Program-made: the position numbers and the translations under genes | In this document: piece after piece, positions 7,769 to 16,056 of the stretch | How the letters are laid out: each line of letters starts with the position of its first letter | Position numbering within the stretch: position 1 is the stretch's first letter | Notes under the pieces: generated by a model | Database searches by the model: none | The model's input: only the letters and a program-made list of their open reading frames with translations | What the model was told of the DNA's origin: nothing | DNA from: Dehalococcoidia bacterium | GTDB lineage: Bacteria > Chloroflexota > Dehalococcoidia > Tepidiformales > Tepidiformaceae | Direction of reading: 5' to 3' | Length of the DNA: 64,000 bases | Assembly: GCA_022824925.1 (NCBI GenBank) | Contig: JAJDYW010000004.1 | Coordinates: 50,988-114,987 of the forward strand

Positions 7769-9367
7769 CTAGAGGCGGACGAGACGGGCGCTGGCGATGC
7801 CCTCGACGGCCTCGATCGCGGCGAGGCTCGCGGCGTCCGGGGCGTCGTCGAGCATGAGGACCATGAGGGCGCGGCCGCGGGGGCTCGTGCGTCCGACGCG
7901 CATGGCGCTGATGTTGATATCGCGGGCGCCGAGCAGGGTGCCGAGGTGGCCGATCATGCCGGGGCGGTCCTCGTTCTCGCAGACGAGCAGGAAGCCGCCG
8001 GGCTCGGGCACGAGGTCGATATCGAGATCGTTGATGCGCACGATGCTGGGGCGTGAGTGGCTGGCGGTGCCGCTGATCGTGACCTCTGCATCGCTGCTGC
8101 CCACGCGCAACTCGATGAGGTTGTGGAACTCCTCGTGGGAGGCGCGCAGGCGCTCGTCGATGGTCCAGCCGCGGGCCTCGGCGATGCTCGTGGCGTTCAC
8201 GAGGTTCACGTTCTGCTCGCTGATGGGGCTGAGCAGGCCGCGGATGGCGAACGCCTTGAGGGGGGTGACGTCGTGCTCGGCGATTTCGCCGAAGAAGGCG
8301 AGGTCGATGGTGGTGAGCTGGCCGCTGAGGAGCTGGGTCGCGACCGTTCCGAGGAGCTCGGCGACGGCGAGGTAGGGGCCCACGACTTCGAGGGTTTCGG
8401 GCGGCACGAGGGGGGCGTTGACGGGGTAGCGGGGCGGGCGCCCCGCGAGCACCTCGAGGACCTGCTCGGCGACATCGATGGCAATGCGTTCCTGGGCCTC
8501 CACGGTGGAGCCGGCGAGGTGGGGGGTGACGATGATGCGCTCTTCCTCGAAGAGGGGATGCTCTCCCGGCGGCTCCGAGGTGAAGACGTCGAGGGCGGCG
8601 CCGGCGACCTTCCCCGCACGCACGGCCTCGAGCAGGTCGTTCTCATCGATGATGCCGCCGCGGGCGGCGTTCACGAGGCGCACGCCGTCCTTCATGGCGG
8701 CGAACTGCTCGCGGGCGACCATGCCGCGGGTGGTGGCGGTGAGGGGCGTGTGGACGCTGATGAAGTCGCTCTCGGCGTAGAGCCTGTCGAGCTCGACCGG
8801 GAGCGCGCCCTGCGCGCGGACGCGCTCGGCGGGCACGAAGGGGTCGCTGACGACGACGTTCATCTCGAAGGCGAGGGCGCGGCGGGCCATCTCAGAGCCG
8901 ATGGGCCCGAAGCCGATCAGGCCGAGGGTGTGGCCACGGAGCTCGGCGCCCATGAAGGCGCGACGGTCCCACCGGCCGCCTCGCAGGGAGCGGTCGGCGC
9001 GGGGGATGTGGCGGGCGAGGGCGATGAGGAGGGCGAAGGCGTGCTCGGCGGCGGCGATGGTATTCCCGCGAGGGGCGTTGACGACGACGATGCCCCGCTC
9101 GGTGGCGGCTTCGAGATCGACGTTGTCGACGCCGGTGCCGGCGCGGGCGATGACCTGCAGGCGTCCCGCATCGGCGAGCGTGCCGGCGCCGACCGTCACG
9201 CCGCTTCGCACGACGAGCGCCTCGTAGCCGGACAGGGCCTCGCGAAGCTCGTCGGGCGAGAGGCCGGTGCGGACGTCGACCTCGGCGCCTTCGCGAAGGA
9301 GGGCGACGCCTTCATCGGCGATGGGGTCGGCAACGAGGACGCGGGGACGGGGGGGCGAATCGGTCAC
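7769..9367 (-). CDS. serA: D-3-phosphoglycerate dehydrogenase
   Basis: 532 residues, the long form: catalytic and NAD-binding domains (about 1-310; GLIGFGPIGSEMARRAL nucleotide-binding loop, NAARGGIIDENDL, catalytic His region ITPHLAGSTVEAQ), an ASB-type intervening domain (about 320-450), and a C-terminal ACT domain (about 455-532; RPGMIGHLGTLL). It oxidises 3-phosphoglycerate in the first committed step of serine synthesis, and the ACT domain suggests serine feedback. It starts at a GTG. The acetyltransferase gene follows 3 nt later. Upstream on the same strand are a toxin-antitoxin pair and a class V aminotransferase that may do the next pathway step. Confidence 0.96.
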   Translation of the reverse strand: MTDSPPRPRVLVADPIADEGVALLREGAEVDVRTGLSPDELREALSGYEALVVRSGVTVGAGTLADAGRLQVIARAGTGVDNVDLEAATERGIVVVNAPRGNTIAAAEHAFALLIALARHIPRADRSLRGGRWDRRAFMGAELRGHTLGLIGFGPIGSEMARRALAFEMNVVVSDPFVPAERVRAQGALPVELDRLYAESDFISVHTPLTATTRGMVAREQFAAMKDGVRLVNAARGGIIDENDLLEAVRAGKVAGAALDVFTSEPPGEHPLFEEERIIVTPHLAGSTVEAQERIAIDVAEQVLEVLAGRPPRYPVNAPLVPPETLEVVGPYLAVAELLGTVATQLLSGQLTTIDLAFFGEIAEHDVTPLKAFAIRGLLSPISEQNVNLVNATSIAEARGWTIDERLRASHEEFHNLIELRVGSSDAEVTISGTASHSRPSIVRINDLDIDLVPEPGGFLLVCENEDRPGMIGHLGTLLGARDINISAMRVGRTSPRGRALMVLMLDDAPDAASLAAIEAVEGIASARLVRL

Positions 9368-9460
9368 GGTTGGGGCTCGTGCGCGGGGCAGGAAGTCGCG
9401 GTGGTCACCATGCTCTCAGCATAGCGCCGCCGTTCGCTATGGCATTGGCGAAGGGGGCGG

Positions 9461-9880
9461 TCAGCGGAAGTCCCAGGGGTTGAGGACATCCACGTCCAGT
9501 GCCTCGAAGTCCCTGACGTTCCGCGTCACGACCGTCAGGCCGTAGGTCCTGGCGGTGCCGGCGACGAGCGCATCGGCGACGTGCAGGACTCGGCCCGCGC
9601 GTTGCGCCTCAACACGCATGGCAGCGGCGATCACCGCCTCCATGTCCTCCACCGGGAGCACCCTGTGAGCATAGCGAGCCAGATAGGCATCAAGGGCGGT
9701 TCGCATGTGGGTGCGGCGCCGTCCGGGCTCCAGGCGCCGGATACCGAACTCCAACTCATGCAGGACTATGGCTGACAGCCAGACCTCGGATGCGCTCCGC
9801 ACAAAGGAGAGCACGCGAGGCTCCGGCCGGGGCTTGATCGCCTCGGAGACGACGTTGGAGTCGAGGAGGAAACCGTTCAC
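9461..9880 (-). CDS. vapC: VapC-type PIN-domain toxin
   Basis: 139 residues. It has the acidic residues of a PIN ribonuclease: FLLDSNVVSE at the N-terminus, VLHELEFG, HVADALVAGTA and TRNVRDFEAL near the end. PIN toxins cleave RNA, often tRNA, when freed from their antitoxin. The start ATG overlaps the antitoxin stop (ATGA), the usual antitoxin-first arrangement. Three acidic catalytic positions look intact, so the toxin is probably active. Confidence 0.9.
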   Translation of the reverse strand: MNGFLLDSNVVSEAIKPRPEPRVLSFVRSASEVWLSAIVLHELEFGIRRLEPGRRRTHMRTALDAYLARYAHRVLPVEDMEAVIAAAMRVEAQRAGRVLHVADALVAGTARTYGLTVVTRNVRDFEALDVDVLNPWDFR

Positions 9881-10188
9881 TCCTCTTCCCAGTCGCTAAA
9901 GGGAATCTCCCTGGGCGGGTCGCGACGGTCGGGCAGTTCCAGATTCACGCCGCGAGGCATGTTCTCGACGAGCCACCTGCCCATCGGCATCTCCTCGGGA
10001 ACGCGCCGGCGCCACTCGAGGTCGTGCGTACGGACCTGCCACTCCCGCTCGGGAACGACGACGAAGGACTTGCGAAGGCCGATCCGCTGCGGGCCCTCCT
10101 CCTCGGCGAGGCGGAGGATCTCGGAGAGTTTCGCCTTCGCCTCCGCGACGGTCCAGGTCCGTGGCGTCTCCGGCTGCTGGGTCGTCAT
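9877..10188 (-). CDS. Phd/YefM-like antitoxin
   Basis: 103 residues. The N-terminal half has the Phd/YefM signature TWTVAEAKAKLSEILRLAEEE followed by a short strand segment; the C-terminal half is charged and proline-rich (LELPDRRDPPREIPF), as expected for a toxin-binding tail. AGGAGG stands just before the ATG. A 27-bp near-perfect palindrome lies 14 bp upstream of the start codon, the expected site for autoregulation by the complex. Confidence 0.88.
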   Translation of the reverse strand: MTTQQPETPRTWTVAEAKAKLSEILRLAEEEGPQRIGLRKSFVVVPEREWQVRTHDLEWRRRVPEEMPMGRWLVENMPRGVNLELPDRRDPPREIPFSDWEEE

Positions 10189-10202
10189 GGCGCCTCCTGA
10201 TA

Positions 10203-10229
10203 TGGACTAGTCTAGTCTAGACTAGTCCA
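10203..10229. promoter_or_regulatory. Palindromic operator of the toxin-antitoxin operon
   Basis: Two perfect 13-bp arms, TGGACTAGTCTAG and CTAGACTAGTCCA, flank a single central base, giving a 27-bp inverted repeat. Internally it is built from repeated CTAGT/CTAGA steps. It lies directly upstream of the antitoxin gene, so it is the likely binding site of the antitoxin or antitoxin-toxin complex. Confidence 0.8.
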
Positions 10230-10240
10230 GTTTTCCGGGA

Positions 10241-10260
10241 ACAGGTCCGGGAAGACCTGT
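10241..10260. other. Inverted repeat between toxin-antitoxin operon and aminotransferase gene
   Basis: ACAGGTC (10241-10247) and GACCTGT (10254-10260) pair with a 6-nt loop. It lies 20 nt past the aminotransferase stop on the minus strand, but no T-run follows, so terminator function is unproven. It could instead be a second regulatory site of the toxin-antitoxin operon. Confidence 0.35.
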
Positions 10261-10279
10261 CGCGGGTGGACCGGCCCCT

Positions 10280-11374
10280 TTAGGCCGTGGCCTTCGCGGG
10301 GGTTTCGGCGAGGAGGCGCTCGACGACGTCGAGGGCGGCGGCGATGTCCTCCTGCGTGAAGTAGCCCAGGTGGCCGACCCGGAAGATCTTGCCGCGCAGG
10401 GTCTGCTGGCCGCCGCCGAGGACAACGCCGTACTCCTCGCGCGCGCGCCTGGCGATGGCGGGGCCGTCGACATCGTCTGGCCAGCGGACGGCGGTAACGG
10501 TGTCGGAGGCGAAGCGCTCGTCGTGCGCGAAGAGCTCAAGCCCCATGGCGCGGACGCGGTCGCGCGTGTACCGGGCGACGGCGTGGTGGCGGCTGTAGAT
10601 GCCCTCCAGGCCCTCGGCGCGGAGCGACTGGAAGGCCTTGTCGAGGCCGTAGAAGATGGAGAGGGCGGGCGTCCAGGGTGTCTGCTCGTTCTCGATCGAG
10701 GAGCGCGCGCGGGCGAGGTCGAAGTAGAAGCGCGGCATCGTGGAGGAGGCGTTCGCCGCCCAGGCGCGCTCGCTGAGCCAGACGAAGGCGAGTCCGGGCG
10801 GCGCCATCCAGCCCTTCTGCGAGCCGCTCACGAGGACGTCGATGCCCCAGCGCTCGGCCGGGCAGGGGATGGAGGAGACACTGCTGACCCCATCGACGAT
10901 GAGCAGGGGGCCGCGCTCGCGGACCACCCCGGCGATGGCCTCGAGGGGGTTGGTGACGCCGGTCGAGGTCTCGTTGTGGGTGACGAGCACGGCCTTGATG
11001 GAGGGGTCCGCGTCTAGACGGCGGGCGACCTCGGCGGGGTCGGCGGCGGCGCCCCACTCGAGCTCGTAGCGCTCGACCTCGGCGCCGTAGGTCTCGGCGA
11101 TGGAGCCGAGCCGGTTTCCGAAGACGCCGATGGAGACGCTGAGGACGCGGTCGCCGGGGCTGAGCACGTTGACGACGGCGGCCTCAAGGCCCCCGGTCCC
11201 GGAGGCGCTCACGGTGAGCACATCGGTGGACACGCCGAAGACCCAGTTCAGCCCCTCGGTAACGCGCTTGAGAATCGCCGCGAACTCGGGTCCGCGGTGG
11301 TTCATCATGGGTCCGCCGACGGCTTCGAGGACGTCGTCGGGGCACGGCGTGGGTCCAGGGATGCGCAGGTTCAC
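10280..11374 (-). CDS. Class V aminotransferase (alanine-glyoxylate / serine-pyruvate type)
   Basis: 364 residues, a fold-type I PLP enzyme. IPGPTPCPDDVLEAVGGPMMNH at the N-terminus is typical of serine-pyruvate/alanine-glyoxylate aminotransferases, and the PLP lysine is in SGSQKGWMAPPGL. HNETSTGVTNPL and DGVSSVSSIPC flank the cofactor pocket. The location upstream of serA on the same strand suggests it may serve as the aminotransferase of phosphoserine or serine metabolism, as proposed for related class V enzymes; this is inference. The start codon is GTG. The toxin-antitoxin pair separates it from serA. Confidence 0.9.
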   Translation of the reverse strand: MNLRIPGPTPCPDDVLEAVGGPMMNHRGPEFAAILKRVTEGLNWVFGVSTDVLTVSASGTGGLEAAVVNVLSPGDRVLSVSIGVFGNRLGSIAETYGAEVERYELEWGAAADPAEVARRLDADPSIKAVLVTHNETSTGVTNPLEAIAGVVRERGPLLIVDGVSSVSSIPCPAERWGIDVLVSGSQKGWMAPPGLAFVWLSERAWAANASSTMPRFYFDLARARSSIENEQTPWTPALSIFYGLDKAFQSLRAEGLEGIYSRHHAVARYTRDRVRAMGLELFAHDERFASDTVTAVRWPDDVDGPAIARRAREEYGVVLGGGQQTLRGKIFRVGHLGYFTQEDIAAALDVVERLLAETPAKATA

Positions 11375-11465
11375 GGCTCTGTTCCAGTGAGGTTCTTCCC
11401 GCGGATTCTCCCGCAGAGTGCGCGTACGAACACGAACCGGGGGGGATGCGCGTTAAGATCGCAGC

Positions 11466-12842
11466 ATGTCATCAGCATTTCGGTCGATCCCGAGCGTGGA
11501 TGCGGTGCTCGGCGAACTGGGGGGGAACGGCTCGTGGCCGCGCGCGCTCGCCGTCGAGGCCGTGCGGACCGCGATCGCGCAGGCGCGGGAGGCCGTGCGC
11601 GAGGGCGGACCCTCGCCGGACCTCGCGACGATCACGGCGGAGGCGGAGGCGATCCTGGCAGGGCTGGCGCGGCCCTCGCTGCGGCGGGTGGTGAACGCGT
11701 CGGGGGTCATCCTGCAGACGAACCTCGGGCGGGCGCCCTTGAGCGAGCGGGCGATGGCGGCGATGGCGGAGGCGGCGAGCGACTACACGAACCTCGAGTT
11801 CGACCTGGACGAGGGGAGCCGGGGAAGCCGCCACGAGCACGTGCGCGATCTGCTGCGGCGGACGACGGGGGCCGAGGACGGGCTGGCCGTGAACAACAAC
11901 GCTGCCGCCCTGCTGATGGCGTTGCAGGTATTCGCGCAGGGGCTTGAGGTCATCGTCTCGCGCGGGGAGGCGGTGGAGATCGGGGGGCGCTTCCGGATCC
12001 CCGACGTGCTGCGGCAGAGCGGGGCGCGGCTGGTGGAGGTGGGAACCACGAACCGGACATACGTCGACGACTACGCGGAGGCCATCACGGACGAGACGGC
12101 GGCCATCCTGCGGGTTCATCGTTCGAACTTCCAGGTGACCGGCTTCACGGCGCGGCCGGAGCTCGGGGAGCTGGCCAGGCTGGCGCACGAGCACGGTGCG
12201 CTGCTGCTCGACGACCTCGGGAGCGGCTGCCTCGTGGAGACGGCCGAGTACGGCGTCGGGCACGAACCAACGGTGCGGGAGAGCCTCGCCGGCGGGGCGG
12301 ACCTCGCGCTATTCAGCGGGGACAAGCTGCTGGGCGGCCCGCAGTGCGGGCTGATCGTGGGGCGCGGCGACCTCGTGGCGACGCTGCGCCGCCACCCGCT
12401 GGCGCGCGCCCTGCGCGTCGACAAGCTCACGATCGCGGCGCTCAACGCGACGCTCATGGCCTACGTGGCGGGCACCGAGCGCGAGGAGATCCCGGTGTGG
12501 CGGATGCTGGCGCTGGAGCGGGAGCAGCTGGAGCCACGGGCACGGGCCTGGGCGGAGGCGGCAGGAGCCGGGGGGCGGGTGGTCGAGTCGCGGACGATGA
12601 TCGGGGGCGGGGCGGCGCCGGGGGCGGGGCGCACCTCGTGGTGCGCGGCGCTGCGGCCGGAGCGGGGGGCGGAGTGGCTGGCGCGAGCGCTGCGCGAGGC
12701 GGAACCGCCGATCGTGGCGCGCGTGGAGGGCGGCGAGGCGCTGCTCGACCCGCGAACCGTGTCGGAGGGCGACGACGGCCACGTCGCTGCCACGATCGGG
12801 GGGCTCATGGGGCCCGGCAGTTCCGCCGACTCACAACCGTAA
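11466..12842 (+). CDS. selA: L-seryl-tRNA(Sec) selenium transferase
   Basis: 458 residues, full length for SelA, which converts Ser-tRNA(Sec) to Sec-tRNA(Sec) using selenophosphate. The N-terminal domain leads into VVNASGVILQTNLGRAPLS, a strong SelA signature. The PLP lysine lies in FSGDKLLGGPQCGLIVG, and VHRSNFQVTGFT and DDLGSGCL are further family motifs. It is divergently transcribed from the aminotransferase gene across about 90 bp. No selB, selD or selC was seen in the window, so the rest of the pathway must be elsewhere. Confidence 0.95.
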   Translation: MSSAFRSIPSVDAVLGELGGNGSWPRALAVEAVRTAIAQAREAVREGGPSPDLATITAEAEAILAGLARPSLRRVVNASGVILQTNLGRAPLSERAMAAMAEAASDYTNLEFDLDEGSRGSRHEHVRDLLRRTTGAEDGLAVNNNAAALLMALQVFAQGLEVIVSRGEAVEIGGRFRIPDVLRQSGARLVEVGTTNRTYVDDYAEAITDETAAILRVHRSNFQVTGFTARPELGELARLAHEHGALLLDDLGSGCLVETAEYGVGHEPTVRESLAGGADLALFSGDKLLGGPQCGLIVGRGDLVATLRRHPLARALRVDKLTIAALNATLMAYVAGTEREEIPVWRMLALEREQLEPRARAWAEAAGAGGRVVESRTMIGGGAAPGAGRTSWCAALRPERGAEWLARALREAEPPIVARVEGGEALLDPRTVSEGDDGHVAATIGGLMGPGSSADSQP

Positions 12843-12852
12843 CGCGCGGTCG

Positions 12853-12882
12853 TTGACCCCCTCGGAAACCGGGGCGTACAGT
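12853..12882 (+). promoter_or_regulatory. Probable rex promoter
   Basis: TTGACC (12853-12858) and TACAGT (12877-12882) are 18 bp apart. The implied transcript starts near 12889, about 75 nt before the rex ATG, so rex has its own promoter rather than depending on selA. Confidence 0.5.
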
Positions 12883-12893
12883 GCGGCCATCCC

Positions 12894-12912
12894 TGTGTTC
12901 GATTTTTCACAA
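12894..12912. promoter_or_regulatory. Candidate Rex operator at the rex promoter
   Basis: TTCACAA (12906-12912) matches one half of the known Rex palindrome TTGTGAA-N4-TTCACAA exactly. The opposite half at the canonical spacing matches only three of seven bases, although TGTG occurs 2 bp further out at 12894-12897. Its place just after the predicted transcription start fits autoregulation. It is a weak site by sequence alone. Confidence 0.35.
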
Positions 12913-12962
12913 CCGGAGTTCGTGGAGCGAGCCGGTCCAGGCAGGAGGGGCGGACGGACCCC

Positions 12963-13601
12963 ATGACATCGGACATCCCCGAGGTTGTCATCAACCGGCT
13001 GCCACTGTACGCACGGGCGCTCTCGACGCTGGCGGCCAGCGGGGCGACGGTGGTCAGCTCGCAGACGCTCGGGGAACAGCTGGACGTGACGCCGGCGCAG
13101 ATCCGGAAGGACCTGAGCTACTTCGGGCGCTTCGGGAAGCAGGGACGCGGCTACAACGTGGGGGATCTGCTGGACCGCCTGCGGTCGATCCTCGGCCTGG
13201 ACCGGACCTGGAACGTCTGCGTGGTGGGGATCGGGCGGCTGGGCCACGCGATCCTGGAGTACGACGGCTTCGTGCAGCAGGGATTCCACACGGTAGTGGC
13301 GTTCGACGCCTCCCCGGCAGTCGCCGGGACCGACATCCAGGGGATCAGGGTGCGACCGATGGACGAGCTCGAGGGCTACCTCGCGAGCGAAGAGGTCGAC
13401 ATCGCGGTGGTGGCGGTGCCGGCGGAGGCCGCGCAGGTGGTGGTGGACCGGCTGGTGGCGAGCGGCGTGAAGGCCATCCTCAACTACGCGCCCATCTCGG
13501 CGCACGTGCCGGAGGGCGTCTCCATCCGGCAGATCGATCCGGTCGTAATGATGCAGGGCATGACGTACTACCTGAAGGAGCTCGCACCGGACGCCGGCTA
13601 G
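12963..13601 (+). CDS. rex: Redox-sensing transcriptional repressor Rex
   Basis: 212 residues. The N-terminal winged helix has VTPAQIRKDLSYFGRFGKQG, the conserved Rex recognition region. The Rossmann domain has VVGIGRLGHAILEY, and the C-terminus (VMMQGMTYYLKEL) is also typical. Rex binds DNA when NADH is low and releases it when the NADH/NAD ratio rises, controlling respiratory genes. AGGAGGGG lies upstream of the ATG, with unusually long spacing. A Rex-like half-site occurs in the promoter of the atp operon in this same window, which makes that operon a plausible target. Confidence 0.96.
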   Translation: MTSDIPEVVINRLPLYARALSTLAASGATVVSSQTLGEQLDVTPAQIRKDLSYFGRFGKQGRGYNVGDLLDRLRSILGLDRTWNVCVVGIGRLGHAILEYDGFVQQGFHTVVAFDASPAVAGTDIQGIRVRPMDELEGYLASEEVDIAVVAVPAEAAQVVVDRLVASGVKAILNYAPISAHVPEGVSIRQIDPVVMMQGMTYYLKELAPDAG

Positions 13602-13607
13602 ACCCCT

Positions 13608-13635
13608 TTGCACTTGTTTCGCGACAGCGTAGTCT
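13608..13635 (+). promoter_or_regulatory. Promoter of the secreted protein gene
   Basis: TTGCAC (13608-13613) and TAGTCT (13630-13635), 16-bp spacing, begin 7 nt after the rex stop. AAGGGGG follows as ribosome binding site before the ATG at 13657. Confidence 0.5.
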
Positions 13636-13656
13636 GCGCGCAGCAAGGGGGTCCCA

Positions 13657-14397
13657 ATGGACTATCGCACGAAGGTCTTCACGATCCTCGCCTCCATCGC
13701 CCTGATGGGTGGGACGGCCTTGTTGCTCATCCCCGACAGCGCCGACGCGGGCGGCCCCGGGGGCGAGGCCACGACCACGTGCCGCGCCCGCTACGGCGGC
13801 TACTGGGCGCAAATCTCGGTAAAGGTCTCGGAGCGAGCCACACACTGTGGTGGTGACTACCGGGGTGGCGACATTATTGACGTTCTCGAAGAGAGTCCGG
13901 GCGACCAGCCCGAGCCCGCAGTCGCTTGCGGCACCGAATACACCGCGGCTAATCCGTATGGCGTGCACGTCTGCCGTCCGTTCTACAGCCACAATCGCCC
14001 GGTTGTTCCGACGCCCGTCTGCATCGACCCCAACACAGGCCAGGACAGTGGCCCCTGCAGCAGCTCCGGCAGCCGCAAACCCGGCGCTCCAGTGCTGCAG
14101 ATCAGGAACCGGCAGGTGGGGGAAACCGGCGCAACGCTCGAGGTCAACAACGACGACATGCCTGATGTGCGCTACCGGGCCAACGCCCGTCACCGGGCCG
14201 TGCGGGATGGCGGTCACTGCTACCGCGAGTGGCTCGACAACAACGGCGACTGGCGAAGGAGCGCGAGCTACGGCACCGGGAACGAGGCGTGCCGCCGCGC
14301 CTCATGGAACGCCTATCAGCGCTCGCAGCGGGGCGATCTGTACAACCCGTACGTCGGCAGCGAGTTCCCGGGCGGCAATCCGCCGGACCCGACCTAG
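13657..14397 (+). CDS. Secreted cysteine-rich protein of unknown function
   Basis: 246 residues. The N-terminus has a short charged start, a hydrophobic core (VFTILASIALMGGTALLLI) and an ADA-type signal peptidase site near residue 30. The mature part has eight cysteines, an even number that suggests disulfides, and a repetitive aromatic/polar C-terminus rich in Arg, Asn and Tyr. I recognise no family. It has its own promoter. Base composition is less extreme in GC than its neighbours. The stop shares CTAG (14394-14397) with the convergent ATPase gene. Confidence 0.7.
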   Translation: MDYRTKVFTILASIALMGGTALLLIPDSADAGGPGGEATTTCRARYGGYWAQISVKVSERATHCGGDYRGGDIIDVLEESPGDQPEPAVACGTEYTAANPYGVHVCRPFYSHNRPVVPTPVCIDPNTGQDSGPCSSSGSRKPGAPVLQIRNRQVGETGATLEVNNDDMPDVRYRANARHRAVRDGGHCYREWLDNNGDWRRSASYGTGNEACRRASWNAYQRSQRGDLYNPYVGSEFPGGNPPDPT

Positions 14398-14975
14398 GCC
14401 GGGACGGCCAGCCTGACGCGTTCCAGGAAGGGCGCGACCTCGGCAGGTGAACGCAGCCGGACGAACTGCGTGCCTTCCCGCTGCATGCCGTCCATGGCGG
14501 CCGCGTAGGCGCGGCGGCGCCGGAAGTGGCTCTTGAGCGTCCACCAGATGAGGGAGCGGTCCCAGGGGAGGAAGTGCTCCCACAGCCGCTCGCGGTTCGT
14601 GCCCCAGAGCAGCTCGCGGGTGCGCCAGCGGCGCCACGAGCGCGCGAACGTGCGGGGGATCGTCACGCGCAGGGGAAAGTCGAGCCAGACGACAGTGTCG
14701 GCGGCGCCCCAGACGATAGGCCGCACGATCCGGCCGTAGTTGCCATCGATGGCCCAGCCGGGTTCGGCGACGGCATCGCGGATGCGTTCGATGAGGATGT
14801 CGTCGGGCGTGGGGGTCCAGTTGGGCTGCCAGCTCAGGGCATCGATCTCGACGTGGGGCAGGCCGAGGCGTTCCGCCAGCGCCGCCGCGAGCGTGGTCTT
14901 GCCCGAGCAGCTATCGCCGACCACGCTGATTTTCGGCCCCACGGGCAGGGGCGCGGCGGAAGGGTCTCCAGACAC
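14394..14975 (-). CDS. Small P-loop kinase-like protein (topology-modulation/FlaR type)
   Basis: 193 residues. Walker A is VVGDSCSGKTTLAAAL. VEIDALSWQPNW, WAIDGNYGR, VVWLDFPL and the Arg/Trp-rich RTFARSWRRWRTRELLWG follow the pattern of the adenylate-kinase-like proteins often annotated as DNA topology modulation protein FlaR. The substrate is unknown. A GTG at 14975, 17 nt after the mreB-like stop, is the best start; a GTG about 30 nt further in is possible. It is probably the last gene of the murA-mreB transcript. Confidence 0.78.
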   Translation of the reverse strand: MSGDPSAAPLPVGPKISVVGDSCSGKTTLAAALAERLGLPHVEIDALSWQPNWTPTPDDILIERIRDAVAEPGWAIDGNYGRIVRPIVWGAADTVVWLDFPLRVTIPRTFARSWRRWRTRELLWGTNRERLWEHFLPWDRSLIWWTLKSHFRRRRAYAAAMDGMQREGTQFVRLRSPAEVAPFLERVRLAVPA

Positions 14976-14992
14976 GAAGGCTTGAGGGTAGG

Positions 14993-16054
14993 TCAGCGAT
15001 CGGGTTGGGGGAAGAGGCCGACGAGCTGTTCCTCCTCGGTGGGGAGGCTGCGCTCGATGATCTCGAGGTGGTCGAGGGCAATGGCGGCGCCCACGGCGAC
15101 GCACTCGAGGGGGCTATCGGCGACGTAGCAGGGGACGCCCGTCTCCTGGGTCAGGAGCTCGTCGAAGTGGCGCAGGAGGGCGCCGCCGCCGGTGAGGACG
15201 ATGCCGTGGTCGATGACGTCGGCGGCGAGCTCGGGGGGCGTGCGTTCGAGGACGCTGCGGACGGCGGTGATGATCTGGCCGAGTGCGTCCTGGATGGACT
15301 GCGCGATCTCGTCGCTGTTGAGGGTGATAGTGCGGGGCAGGCCGCTGAGCTGGTCGCGGCCCCGCACCTGGGTGGAGATGCCCTCGTCGAGGGGGATGGC
15401 GGAGCCGATCGCGATCTTGATCTCCTCGGCCGTGCTCTCGCCGATGATGAGGTTGTGGCGGCGGCGGACGAAGGCCTGGATGGCCTCGTCGATGCGGTCG
15501 CCGGCGACGCGCACGGATTCGCTCACGACGATGCCGTAGAGGGAGATGACGGCCGCCTCGGTGCGCCCGCCGCCGATGTTCACGATCATGTTGCCGCGGG
15601 GCGTGCCCACGGGGACGCCCGCGCCGATGGCGGCGGCGAGGGGCTCGGGGACGAGGTGCGCGGGGCGGCGCGCGCCCGCCTGCTCGGCAGCATCGCGCAC
15701 CGCGCGCTGCTCGACGCTGGTGACGCCCGCGGGGACGGTCACCATGATCTCCGGGCGGATGAGGTTGAAGCGGCCGGTCACGGTGCCGATGAAGTAGCGC
15801 ATCATCGCCTCGGTCGTGAGGTAGTCGGCGATGACGCCCTCGCGCATGGGGCGGATGATGCTGAGGGCTCCGGGCGTGCGTCCCTGCATCATGCGGGCTT
15901 CGGCGCCCACGGCGACGATGGCGTCGTCGCGGTTATGTCGCGCGACGACGGAGGGCTCGTTCACGACGATGCCCTGTCCCTGGACGAAGACGAGGATGTT
16001 GGCGGTGCCGAGATCGATGCCCGCGCGCGTGTTCGTGAAGAAGCCGAGGGCCAT
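14993..16054 (-). CDS. mreB: MreB/Mbl-family actin homologue with altered phosphate-2 motif
   Basis: 353 residues, full MreB length. Recognisable elements are [15 protein letters not shown] (phosphate 1), [32 protein letters not shown] and [16 protein letters not shown]. The phosphate-2 loop reads VNIGGGRTE, where MreB normally has VDIGGGTTE: the Asp and a Thr are replaced by Asn and Arg. These residues contact ATP, so nucleotide hydrolysis may be impaired. MreB filaments organise cell-wall growth at the membrane. The gene begins 2 nt after the murA-like stop. The atp-murA-mbl order resembles Bacillus, which points to an Mbl-type paralogue. Confidence 0.88.
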   Translation of the reverse strand: MALGFFTNTRAGIDLGTANILVFVQGQGIVVNEPSVVARHNRDDAIVAVGAEARMMQGRTPGALSIIRPMREGVIADYLTTEAMMRYFIGTVTGRFNLIRPEIMVTVPAGVTSVEQRAVRDAAEQAGARRPAHLVPEPLAAAIGAGVPVGTPRGNMIVNIGGGRTEAAVISLYGIVVSESVRVAGDRIDEAIQAFVRRRHNLIIGESTAEEIKIAIGSAIPLDEGISTQVRGRDQLSGLPRTITLNSDEIAQSIQDALGQIITAVRSVLERTPPELAADVIDHGIVLTGGGALLRHFDELLTQETGVPCYVADSPLECVAVGAAIALDHLEIIERSLPTEEEQLVGLFPQPDR

Positions 16055-16056
16055 CG

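Noticed and set aside
8057..9424. 455-codon plus-strand frame opposite serA
   Set aside because: A high-GC shadow; serA on the other strand has full family similarity.
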